Shown here piece by piece: positions 1-5,824 of a stretch of DNA of 6,736 nucleotides; position 1 is the first letter of the stretch, and the number at the start of each line of letters is the position of its first letter. The stretch comes from Bacteroidota bacterium (GTDB lineage: Bacteria > Bacteroidota > Bacteroidia > B-17B0 > Aurantibacillaceae): the NCBI GenBank assembly GCA_025360565.1, contig JANYBY010000298.1, forward strand, positions 1 through 6,736, in the 5' to 3' direction. The notes below the pieces were generated by a model. It was not told the DNA's origin, did no database searches, and was given only the letters and a program-made list of their open reading frames with translations. The position numbers and the translations under genes were made by a program.

Positions 1-263
1 TTCAGTATTTTTTGTTTATTTACCCAAAAAGAGGATTCTCCTTTAATGAGCATGGCCGTTTTTGCAATTGTTTGTTCTGTTCCAAGCGAAACGATCAAAT
101 GAATATGGTCTGAAACACAATTTAAAGTATCTATAAAGATCCCTTTTTTTATACTATTTTCCTTGATATGCTTTAGGAGAAGGGGTTTTAGTTCTTTTGT
201 AATTGAGTGAGCCCTGTTTTTGGTTGCCCAAATATAGTGTATCAATACTTTTGTGTAGGGCAT
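1..263 (-). CDS. RAYT/IS200-like HUH transposase (3' part missing)
   Basis: The reading frame starts at ATG 263 and stays open to the window edge, giving 87 visible residues that begin MPYTKVLIHYIWATKNRAHS. Residues 52-56 are DHIHL, the HxH metal-binding pair (H53, H55) of the HUH single-strand endonuclease fold used by Y1 transposases (IS200/IS605 family and REP-associated RAYTs). The WATKNR block near residue 12 and LIKGESSFW at residues 72-80 also fit this family. The catalytic tyrosine should lie some tens of residues further on, outside the window, so activity cannot be judged. Family members are usually about 130-180 residues, so roughly half is visible. A hairpin preceded by GTAG sits just upstream of the start codon, which favours a RAYT-type over a classical IS200 element. 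The family call rests on motif recognition; the RAYT subtype is inferred. Confidence 0.85.
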   Translation of the reverse strand, partial: MPYTKVLIHYIWATKNRAHSITKELKPLLLKHIKENSIKKGIFIDTLNCVSDHIHLIVSLGTEQTIAKTAMLIKGESSFWVNKQKIL

Positions 264-273
264 TTTATTTTTT

Positions 274-294
274 TAGGCTAAAGCCTATTTCTAC
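274..294 (-). repeat. REP-like hairpin with 5' GTAG
   Basis: On the minus strand the sequence reads GTAG (294-291), a 3-nt AAA spacer, then the perfect palindrome TAGGCT-TT-AGCCTA (287-274), which forms a 5-6 bp stem with a tiny loop. A GTAG tetranucleotide next to the foot of a short hairpin is the signature of REP sequences bound by RAYT transposases in other bacteria. Here it lies directly upstream of such a gene. The palindrome and GTAG are seen directly; binding by the neighbouring transposase is inferred. The hairpin lacks a downstream T-tract on the minus strand, so it is not a good intrinsic terminator for the fab-like operon. Confidence 0.6.
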
Positions 295-309
295 TATTTT
301 TTTTGTCAC

Positions 310-329
310 CCACGACCTGAAGGTCGTGG
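310..329. repeat. 8-bp-stem palindrome heading the repeat array
   Basis: CCACGACC (310-317) and GGTCGTGG (322-329) are perfect inverted arms separated by a TGAA loop. The right arm is also the first unit of the direct-repeat array that follows. ACCCAC at 308-313 can alternatively pair with GTGGGT at 333-338, so the region has competing folds. The T-run lies on the 5' side on the plus strand and appears as an A-run on the minus strand, which does not fit an intrinsic terminator in either direction. Confidence 0.75.
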
Positions 330-425
330 AAAGTGGGTCGTGGCAACTGAATGTCGTGGCAATCAAGGTCGTGGCAATCAAGGTCTTTGCAAACGGGTCG
401 TGGCAATTGAGGTCATCGCAATTTT
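322..425. repeat. Tandem array of about seven 14-16 bp units (core GGTCGTGGCAA)
   Basis: Units begin at about 322, 336, 352, 367, 382, 396 and 411. The best-conserved form is GGTCGTGGCAATCAA. The core GTCGTGG is kept in units 1-4 and 6; unit 5 (GGTCTTTGCAAACG) and unit 7 (GGTCATCGCAATTTT) have drifted. The array occupies the gap between the fabG-like stop codon at 434 and the transposase locus, ending 8 nt from that stop. Short contiguous units without unique spacers exclude CRISPR. It looks like repeated copies of one arm of the palindrome at 310-329. Its function is unknown; a mobile or REP-type origin is an inference. Confidence 0.8.
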
Positions 426-433
426 CTGTCCCA

Positions 434-1174
434 TTAATCCGCCCAATCTAACCCACCGTTAACTTCTATGGTTTGTCCGTTAACGTAACTGGCCGCATCA
501 GAGCCTACAAATAAAATAACTTCGGCTACTTCTTCAAGGTGCCCCAATCTTTTAGCCGGACAGTGTTGCACCCAGAAACCCCTTAGGGTGTCGCTTAAAT
601 TTTCTTTTACCATATCCGTTTCAAACATGCCGGGTGCTATTACATTGCAGGTAATTCCTTTTTGTCCGTATTCTTTTGCAATGGTGCGCGACAAACCTAT
701 TAAACCCGATTTGCTTGCTGCATAATTTGCCTGGCCCGATAAACCATCTTTGGCGATTGATGAAAGGTTTACAAAACGGCCTTTACGATTTGATAAAAAA
801 ACAGGTAAAAAGGCGCGCATTACATAAAATGTTCCGCTTAAGTTTGTGCCTATCACATCGTCCCACTCCTCATCCGTCATGCTAAAGGCAAGATTGTTTC
901 GGTTGATGCCGGCGTTGTTTATCACCGTATCAATAGATTCAAAATCATCGAGTACAGCATCCACCACTTCAACAACTTTATCATTGTATTTTACATTGAG
1001 CTGATAACCTTTGCACATTTGGTTTGGTGCAATTCGCTTAGCTTCGTCTAATATTTTTTTTACGTCGGTATCGGGGTTATTATAGGTAAATGCCACGTCA
1101 TGACCTCTTTCCAAAGCCATCATCATGGTTTTATAACCAATTCCTCTTGAACCGCCGGTGATAAAAATTTTCAT
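434..1174 (-). CDS. fabG: FabG-like 3-oxoacyl-ACP reductase (short-chain dehydrogenase)
   Basis: A 246-residue classical SDR, the usual FabG length. It should reduce a 3-ketoacyl group on a carrier protein to the 3-hydroxyacyl form using NAD(P)H in the cytoplasm. The Rossmann glycine motif TGGSRGIG is at residues 6-13, NNAG at 87-90 within VINNAG, and the catalytic tetrad is N111, S138, Y151 and K155 (YAASK). R10 in the glycine loop is common in NADPH users, so NADPH is the likely cofactor. The C-terminus, with VNGQTIEVNGG, also matches FabG. The ATG at 1174 lies one base after the ketosynthase stop (TAA-T-ATG), implying translational coupling. It is the last gene of the four-gene operon. The SDR function is secure; that the substrate is ACP-bound follows from the neighbours. 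It may be a pathway-specific paralogue rather than the housekeeping fabG. Confidence 0.88.
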   Translation of the reverse strand: MKIFITGGSRGIGYKTMMMALERGHDVAFTYNNPDTDVKKILDEAKRIAPNQMCKGYQLNVKYNDKVVEVVDAVLDDFESIDTVINNAGINRNNLAFSMTDEEWDDVIGTNLSGTFYVMRAFLPVFLSNRKGRFVNLSSIAKDGLSGQANYAASKSGLIGLSRTIAKEYGQKGITCNVIAPGMFETDMVKENLSDTLRGFWVQHCPAKRLGHLEEVAEVILFVGSDAASYVNGQTIEVNGGLDWAD

Positions 1175-1175
1175 A

Positions 1176-2462
1176 TTACTTCCCTGTCCACTTTTTAATT
1201 AAGCTGATACTGTTTAATCCGCCAAAGCCAAAAGAATTCTTTAGTAAAATATTTACATTGTGCTTGGTTCTTTTATTGCGACAAACGTCAACATCAACCT
1301 CAGGATCAAGTTCATCAATATTAATTGAAGGGTGTAATTCGCCGCGGTTCATTTGTAAAACAGCTGCAACAGTTTCAACTGTAGCTGCACTCCAGCAAGT
1401 GTGACCTAACATTGATTTTGGCGCATTTATTTTTAATTTATAAACATGATCGCCAAAAACATCTTTAATTGAACGCAATTCGGTTAAATCGCCCAATGGA
1501 GTAGAAGTAGCATGTGCGCTGATGTAATCAACCTCTTCGGGTTTTACGTTACAATTTTTTAATAAACGGTTCATTAAACGTGCTTGTCCAATTCTTGAAG
1601 GTTGAGGTAGGTGATTACCGTCAGAAGAAGACTCCACACCCAGAATTTCGGCATAAATTTTTGCACCCCTTGCTTTTGCATGTTCTAATTCTTCTACAAT
1701 CAAAACGGCAGCACCATGTGTTGGCACAAATCCTTCGCGCTTTGTATCGTAAGGGCGACTTGCTTTTTCGGGGGTATCGTTAAATGATTTATAAGAGATG
1801 GCGCCTAAAATGGCCATGCCCTGCATATCTAATTGTGAGTAATCTAAAATAGGTGCTACCACTGCGGCAACATTTACATCGTGTATTTGAATTTCGTCAA
1901 CAGCGCAGCGCATAGCTACATTACCACTTGCGCAAGCCGCACCAACCGTGTAAGCGGGGCCGTGTAATTGCAAAATATCGGTCACTGAGCCCACATAATG
2001 CGTATCTAATCCATACAACGCAAATAAGCCTTCCACATAATCGGGATCTTCGTTAAACGCTTCATGGTTTTCGAATGTATATCTTTGGGTTAAGTTATGC
2101 CCTGCAACAATTGTTGCAATATTATTACCATCTTTAATTTGCTCTAAATATCCGGCATCCTTAAAGGCCTCAACAGCTGTTTGTAAAGATACCGCTACAG
2201 CCCATGGAGATTTTTTTCCCAATTTTTCTAATCGGTTAAAAATAGCTTCGGGAATTTTGCCTTTGTACGTATCAATTTTTGCATTGATATCATAATCACC
2301 CAGATCACCTCCAACTTTAGAATAAATTTTGCTCGAATCTAATGTTTTCCAATTGCGAAGAGCCGATTTTCCTGCCAATAAATTTTCTATAAATCCATCC
2401 AAAGTATCTCCAATTGGTGTATTGATTGACATACCTGTGATTACTACTCGTTTTTTTAACAT
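1176..2462 (-). CDS. FabF-like beta-ketoacyl-ACP synthase (ketosynthase)
   Basis: A 428-residue KAS I/II-type thiolase-fold enzyme, close to the usual ~410-425. It should condense malonyl-ACP with an acyl thioester, releasing CO2. The catalytic triad is complete: C177 in VGAACASGN, H317 in SAHATST and H354 in KSMLGHT, with K349 conserved. The C-terminal NSFGFGG loop is at residues 409-415. Several family positions are altered: HATST replaces the usual HGTGT, THG (248-250) replaces the acidic GEG/GDG before the AAVLIVEE strand, and L416 replaces the common Thr after FGFGG. It therefore looks like a divergent, pathway-specific ketosynthase rather than housekeeping FabF. The active-site Cys rules against both a chain-length factor (Gln) and a Ser-type decarboxylase. 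ATG 2462 gives the canonical N-terminus (RVVITGM); a nearby ATG at 2467 is out of frame. It sits between the dehydratase (14-nt gap) and the reductase. Confidence 0.88.
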   Translation of the reverse strand: MLKKRVVITGMSINTPIGDTLDGFIENLLAGKSALRNWKTLDSSKIYSKVGGDLGDYDINAKIDTYKGKIPEAIFNRLEKLGKKSPWAVAVSLQTAVEAFKDAGYLEQIKDGNNIATIVAGHNLTQRYTFENHEAFNEDPDYVEGLFALYGLDTHYVGSVTDILQLHGPAYTVGAACASGNVAMRCAVDEIQIHDVNVAAVVAPILDYSQLDMQGMAILGAISYKSFNDTPEKASRPYDTKREGFVPTHGAAVLIVEELEHAKARGAKIYAEILGVESSSDGNHLPQPSRIGQARLMNRLLKNCNVKPEEVDYISAHATSTPLGDLTELRSIKDVFGDHVYKLKINAPKSMLGHTCWSAATVETVAAVLQMNRGELHPSINIDELDPEVDVDVCRNKRTKHNVNILLKNSFGFGGLNSISLIKKWTGK

Positions 2463-2476
2463 AACATTTTGACTTT

Positions 2477-3010
2477 TTAAGGGTAATATACTTCTAAAAT
2501 ACTGTGTGAATAAATTTCGTTATTGATCAAAACCTGCGCCGACATGAGTCCCATAAAATCATCGTCCTCGATAGACTTTACGCGAATGGTAAGGTTATCT
2601 CCGGGCATTACCCCTTTGTTAAACCCTGCATTGTGCACTCTTGTAAATAATCCTTTCACAGGCTGGCTGTTTTGTGTAATGTCGAAAGTATTGTTTTTTA
2701 TGAAATATGCCAAACATAATCCTGCCTGACCCATACTTTCTATTTGAAAAACCCCGGGATAAACAGGCATACCCGGAAAATGCCCTTCAAACACTGGGTC
2801 TTTGGGGTCAACGTAACTTGTTACCTCAATAACGGTTTCTTTAATATTTACGGCGGTTATTGTTGAAATAAGGTTAAAGGGAGGGCGATGTGGGATTATC
2901 TTGTAAATATCATCCTTTCCAAAGGTAACTTTTACGGTATCCTGAGGCGGCATGGGCATTACATCTCTTTTTAAGCTTTGTATTAAAGCTTCTTTCTCTT
3001 CACAATTCAC
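2477..3010 (-). CDS. FabZ-like 3-hydroxyacyl-ACP dehydratase (hotdog fold)
   Basis: A 177-residue single-hotdog protein that should remove water from 3-hydroxyacyl-ACP to give the trans-2-enoyl thioester. Family blocks are PHRPPF (40-45, compare FabZ PHRYPF), GHFPG (76-80, catalytic H77) and PGVFQIES (85-92, catalytic E91). Typical FabZ is about 140-150 residues, so there are roughly 30 extra residues before the first conserved block. The frame opens at GTG 3010, 8 nt after the acyltransferase stop, and no ATG occurs before codon 17. An internal start at M18 or M20 would give a more standard length, so the start is uncertain. No clear SD is seen, as expected in Bacteroidota. In the operon it follows the acyltransferase and precedes the ketosynthase. 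An ADI-type or other hotdog role is possible, but the His/Glu pair favours dehydratase. Confidence 0.85.
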   Translation of the reverse strand: MNCEEKEALIQSLKRDVMPMPPQDTVKVTFGKDDIYKIIPHRPPFNLISTITAVNIKETVIEVTSYVDPKDPVFEGHFPGMPVYPGVFQIESMGQAGLCLAYFIKNNTFDITQNSQPVKGLFTRVHNAGFNKGVMPGDNLTIRVKSIEDDDFMGLMSAQVLINNEIYSHSILEVYYP

Positions 3011-3018
3011 TTAAACTA

Positions 3019-3867
3019 TTACTTTTTTATTTTTTTTAATACGTTGGTTAATACTTCACCGGGGCCAACTTCCATAAAATTATATTCTCCCTGGTATAAA
3101 ACATATTCAACACTTTGTAACCATTTTACTTTGCTATCAATTTGGTTAACCATATTTTTTAAAATACCGTCAGTATCCGACGGATATGGAGCCGCAGAGT
3201 AATTAGAAATTACGGGAATCTTACAAGAATTTAATTTTACATTTTCAATAAAGTGCTTAAAGTTTTCCTTTATCGGGTTCATATATCTTGAGTGGAAGGC
3301 GCCGCTCACCTTAAGCGGAATATACACCAGACCTTCTTCTTCAAAAAAATCTGCCGATCTTTCGAGCGAACCAACCGGACCCGAAATAACCATTTGCGAG
3401 GCAGTGTTTACATTGGCCACATCAATATCTGCAAAATTGGTTGCTAAAATTTCTTTTATCTCTTTGTATTCGGCACCTATTATGGCTGCCATACTTGTGC
3501 CGCTAACAGATAACATTAACTCACCTCTTTTTTGCACAATGCGTAAACCGCTTTCAAAATCAAAAACACCGGCTGCGTTCAGGGCATTAAATTCGCCAAG
3601 GCTGTGCCCCAAAAAGTAAGCGGGTTGTGCACCGCCCTGCTTTAAATAGTTTTGATAAGAAAGGTAATTTACCAGATACAGTGCGGGCTGCGTGTAATTA
3701 GTCTGATTTAAAAGATTATCGGTATTGGTTAGGCACATTTCGGCCAGGTTGTAACCTACAACCTGGTTTGCAGACTCAACAATATCGGGAAATTGCTTAA
3801 ACAATTCTTGCCCCATACCTTGAAACTGCGACCCCTGACCGGGGAACATTATGACGTTTTTTAACAT
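3019..3867 (-). CDS. fabD: Malonyl-CoA:ACP acyltransferase (FabD / trans-AT type)
   Basis: A 282-residue discrete acyltransferase that should move malonyl from CoA to an acyl carrier protein through a serine-bound intermediate. GQGSQ at residues 10-14 supplies the oxyanion-hole Gln. GHSLG at 87-91 carries nucleophile S89. R114 in QKRGELM is the Arg that binds the malonyl carboxylate, and GAFHS at 189-193 carries catalytic H192; Phe before His is the malonyl-selective form. Length is slightly short of FabD (~300), and some insertions resemble discrete acyltransferases of trans-AT polyketide systems. It is the first gene of the operon. ATG 3867 is used; M7 (3849) is a possible alternative. AAGG stands only two bases before the ATG, too close to act as a normal SD. 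Malonyl transfer is confident; whether it serves housekeeping FASII or a dedicated pathway is not decided here. Confidence 0.88.
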   Translation of the reverse strand: MLKNVIMFPGQGSQFQGMGQELFKQFPDIVESANQVVGYNLAEMCLTNTDNLLNQTNYTQPALYLVNYLSYQNYLKQGGAQPAYFLGHSLGEFNALNAAGVFDFESGLRIVQKRGELMLSVSGTSMAAIIGAEYKEIKEILATNFADIDVANVNTASQMVISGPVGSLERSADFFEEEGLVYIPLKVSGAFHSRYMNPIKENFKHFIENVKLNSCKIPVISNYSAAPYPSDTDGILKNMVNQIDSKVKWLQSVEYVLYQGEYNFMEVGPGEVLTNVLKKIKK

Positions 3868-4039
3868 ACCTTAAATCAATGGCAAAAATATGCTTTTATC
3901 TCAATAAAAAAAGCCTTAAAATGTAACAATTGGAGTTTCTTTTGTTTATAGAGAATTTTGTTAAAAACTCGATAAAAAGATTTGAGAAAGAAACTAATGA
4001 AATTTACGTAAAAATGATCTGCGTGGATGTTCGAAAGGC
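3868..4039 (-). other. Intergenic leader ahead of the four-gene operon
   Basis: These 172 bp of AT-rich sequence separate the secreted-protein gene from the operon. Apart from the possible -7 box near the operon start, no ORF of note, tRNA, riboswitch-like fold or strong terminator is visible. The gap argues that the operon is transcribed separately from the upstream gene. Confidence 0.5.
3883..3890 (-). promoter_or_regulatory. Possible -7 box of the acyltransferase-led operon
   Basis: The minus strand reads TATTTTTG, a full match to the Bacteroidota -7 consensus TAnnTTTG, 15 nt before the ATG at 3867. There is no TTG at proper -33 spacing, only a T-tract (complement of 3906-3912), so the promoter is plausible but incomplete. 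A start from it would give a very short leader. Confidence 0.35.
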
Positions 4040-4825
4040 TTATTTTTTTTCTATTTTAACCGATTCGGCTTGGTTTCCGTAGTTGAGATCATACATGTCT
4101 TTTGGTAAGTCCATCACATCAATGATTTTGCCAAAGCCCTTTTTTACTTTAGTTCCGAATTTATCGTAAATTTCAAAGGAAGTAGAATCGGAAAACACCA
4201 ACTTTTTTCCCATTTTAAGGTCGGCAATAGTGATGGGAGGGAGGCTGGACATAAAATCGATTGGTTTAGACATGCGCGGTTCGGCATGCGGGCTGCTTTG
4301 CTTTAAGCGAAAGGTGTTTTTACCTGAGTACATTTTAGGTTTATAAGCATATTCGTTTGTGCCCCGTGCTTTTTCTTTTATTTCAACTAAAGTTAGCCAT
4401 TTGTGGCAAACAAACTGTTCGAGTTTATAGGAGAGTTTACCTGTTTCGTTTTTAGCAGTCCATGATAAAACTCCCTTGTCGTCAAATTCCATTTTTACAA
4501 TTTCAAATGTGCTTGAAGGGGCAAGAGCTTCAGGATTTACAATTTTTGGCGCGCAGCCCTTTTTAAAATAAATTACAATTATAACAGGATCATCTAATTT
4601 TAATTTATAAGCGCCCAGGTCAATTTCAAAATCGGGATTACCCATGCCAAGTGGTTTGCCGTTAACCGTTATTTTTAAGGTACAGCCGGCTTCTTTGGCA
4701 CCTGTATGATTTTGAAAATAAATGCTTTTGCCCTGATATTCGCCTTTTAAAACAATGGAATCTGTTTGTCCTTGAATAAATACAGACTGAACTATAAAAT
4801 ATAAAAGGATTAAAGATTTAAGCAT
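4040..4825 (-). CDS. Secreted protein of unknown function with T9SS-CTD-like C-terminus
   Basis: A 261-residue protein with a Sec-type signal peptide: K3, a hydrophobic core over residues 4-17, and likely cleavage near GQ/TD at 20-21. No lipobox Cys follows it. The mature part is predicted to be beta-rich, with blocks FEIDL (66-70), KKGCAPKIVNPE (88-99) and SGKNTFRLKQ (167-176), and Cys at 48, 91 and 140. These blocks resemble, from memory, a conserved secreted Bacteroidota family of unknown role. The last ~45 residues (FEIYDKFGTKVKKG, then IDVMDLPKDMYDLNY, then VKIEKK) follow the pattern of type A type IX secretion sorting domains (IYDxxGxxV, IDVxxLPxGxYxL, basic end). The usual Gly in LPxGxY is Asp here, so it may be a degenerate or ancestral-type domain. 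The gene is monocistronic with its own upstream promoter. No enzymatic motif was recognised. Confidence 0.75.
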   Translation of the reverse strand: MLKSLILLYFIVQSVFIQGQTDSIVLKGEYQGKSIYFQNHTGAKEAGCTLKITVNGKPLGMGNPDFEIDLGAYKLKLDDPVIIVIYFKKGCAPKIVNPEALAPSSTFEIVKMEFDDKGVLSWTAKNETGKLSYKLEQFVCHKWLTLVEIKEKARGTNEYAYKPKMYSGKNTFRLKQSSPHAEPRMSKPIDFMSSLPPITIADLKMGKKLVFSDSTSFEIYDKFGTKVKKGFGKIIDVMDLPKDMYDLNYGNQAESVKIEKK

Positions 4826-4842
4826 ATTAAAATTTGTAAGGA

Positions 4843-4872
4843 TAAAGATAAAATTATTTTCTTAATCTCCAA
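4843..4872 (-). promoter_or_regulatory. Bacteroidota-type promoter for the secreted-protein gene
   Basis: On the minus strand, TTG (4872-4870) is followed after 19 nt by TATCTTTA (4850-4843), which matches TAnnTTTG at all but the last base. The spacing fits the -33/-7 promoters of this phylum. The -7 box ends 17 nt before ATG 4825, so the leader is short and A/T-rich without an SD. Confidence 0.5.
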
Positions 4873-4877
4873 TTTAT

Positions 4878-4887
4878 CTCTTAAGAG
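4878..4887. promoter_or_regulatory. Perfect 10-bp palindrome CTCTTAAGAG beside the -33 element
   Basis: CTCTTAAGAG is a perfect palindrome 5 bp upstream of the proposed -33 TTG. Its position would suit an operator or activator site, but short palindromes arise by chance in AT-rich DNA and no regulator is known here. Confidence 0.2.
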
Positions 4888-4915
4888 TTATTTAACAATA
4901 GGTTGTTGTTATCTG

Positions 4916-5824
4916 CTATTGCTCCTTAAAACAAAGAGGCTGCAGTTTTCGGTAAACAAAATTACTGATGAAAATAAAAATAGGTACTGTAATAATTCCA
5001 CCCACAACATCCACCAAATAATGCGCTTTTAAATAAACGGTTGCAAAACAAATGCCAATGGTAAAAGGCAAAATCCAGTAAAATATTCTTTTTTGATATT
5101 TAAAGGCTTCGTAACATAAAATAAGGGCAATGCCTACATGCGAACTTGGAAAAGCGCCGGTAGGCTCTTCGGCGTTATCGAGAATATAATGCATTATTTT
5201 GCCAAAAAAATACGGATATTCCGCCTCCGAATTACCAAAATGAAATTGGGGGCCGGCCGACGGGAAAACCGAAAAAATAACATAGTATAAATAAAATGAG
5301 AATATAATTACAAAAACACTTTTATAAGATTGCGCATTGTTTTTAAAATGAACGCTAAAACAATAAATAAGTGCAAGCCAGTAATAAGAAAAATAACACA
5401 TATTCATTAATTCGTTAAAGAGCGGGTGGGTTATTGCTTTTGGAAATACGAGGCTTGGCTGGCAGCCCCACAAGGCAATTTCAATATCGCAAAAAAGAGG
5501 GTCGAGATTTTTATCAAAAATAATATTTTTTAAATAACTGGTTTCGGTATAAAAATAACTCAGAAATATAAGTGGGTACATGTACCTTAAAAAAGAAATG
5601 AATGTTGTGGGATTTTTTTTATGCAAATAAACAAGGGTAAACATAACAATAAGTATGCCGGCTCTTACAACAAAATGCGAACCCATGTTTTGAAGGTAAG
5701 GTGCCCCAAAACACATGTAAGCAGCGGAAATGAGAATGTATAAAAGGGTCACAAAATCAACAGGAACAAGCCTTCCAAAGATCTTAGCGGAATGAACATT
5801 GTTTATTACAGGTTCTTTTATCAC
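4916..5824 (-). CDS. PAP2-superfamily membrane phosphatase / phosphotransferase (PAP2_3-like)
   Basis: A 302-residue polytopic membrane protein with hydrophobic segments near residues 22-41, 53-67, 82-95, 139-158, 168-187, 231-238, 249-264 and 272-291. Motifs of the inositolphosphotransferase-like branch of PAP2 are present: FPSAGPQF (187-194), PSSHV (226-230, catalytic H229) and YLKAHYLVDVVGG (264-276, with H268 and D272). DPLFCDIEIALWG (108-120) also fits that branch. Enzymes of this fold remove or transfer phosphate or phospho-head groups on lipids at the membrane surface; the substrate cannot be told from sequence. The start is GTG 5824, overlapping the preceding gene's TGA by 4 nt (GTGA), and no ATG occurs until codon 37, which would remove the first membrane segment. 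This overlap ties it to the acyltransferase gene in one operon. Alternatives are an undecaprenyl-diphosphate or phosphatidate phosphatase, or an inositol-phosphoceramide-type synthase. Confidence 0.82.
   Translation of the reverse strand: MIKEPVINNVHSAKIFGRLVPVDFVTLLYILISAAYMCFGAPYLQNMGSHFVVRAGILIVMFTLVYLHKKNPTTFISFLRYMYPLIFLSYFYTETSYLKNIIFDKNLDPLFCDIEIALWGCQPSLVFPKAITHPLFNELMNMCYFSYYWLALIYCFSVHFKNNAQSYKSVFVIIFSFYLYYVIFSVFPSAGPQFHFGNSEAEYPYFFGKIMHYILDNAEEPTGAFPSSHVGIALILCYEAFKYQKRIFYWILPFTIGICFATVYLKAHYLVDVVGGIITVPIFIFISNFVYRKLQPLCFKEQ

Larger units (their letters stand above)
1..294 (-). mobile_element. RAYT/IS200-type element end: transposase gene plus upstream GTAG-hairpin
   Basis: The partial HUH transposase and the palindrome 11 nt ahead of its start, with GTAG on its 5' side, together resemble the end of a REP-associated or IS200-type element. 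Such elements lack inverted terminal repeats and use subterminal hairpins as transposase recognition sites. The other end lies outside the window, so the element boundaries are not defined. Whether the repeat array at 310-425 belongs to the same element is unknown. Confidence 0.5.

Noticed and set aside
310..329. Intrinsic terminator for the fab-like operon
   Set aside because: The stem is followed on the minus strand by GTGAC and an A-run, not a T-run; on the plus strand the T-run precedes the stem.
310..425. CRISPR array
   Set aside because: Units are 14-16 bp, contiguous and degenerate, with no unique spacers of 25-40 bp and no cas genes.
203..451. 82-residue plus-strand open frame over the transposase start and the repeat array
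   Set aside because: It runs through the antisense of the transposase and the 15-bp repeats; the repeated peptide pattern is only the translated repeat with a five-codon period. It also ends inside the antisense of the fabG-like gene.
676..885. Plus-strand open frames inside the genes (676-885, 1580-1783, 2523-2729, 3404-3619, 5878-6069, 6032-6289)
   Set aside because: All are antisense to well-supported genes with full catalytic motifs, show no recognisable protein family, and have no start or promoter support.
3906..4048. Inverted copies of AAGGCTT with flanking A/T runs (3906-3917 and 4035-4048)
   Set aside because: The arms are about 120 bp apart, short and dominated by A/T runs, and one falls within the coding end of the secreted-protein gene; chance is the simplest explanation.
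4891..4915. Weak AACA/TGTT inverted repeat after the PAP2-type gene as a terminator
   Set aside because: The stem is only about four A/T-rich base pairs with no following T-run on the minus strand.
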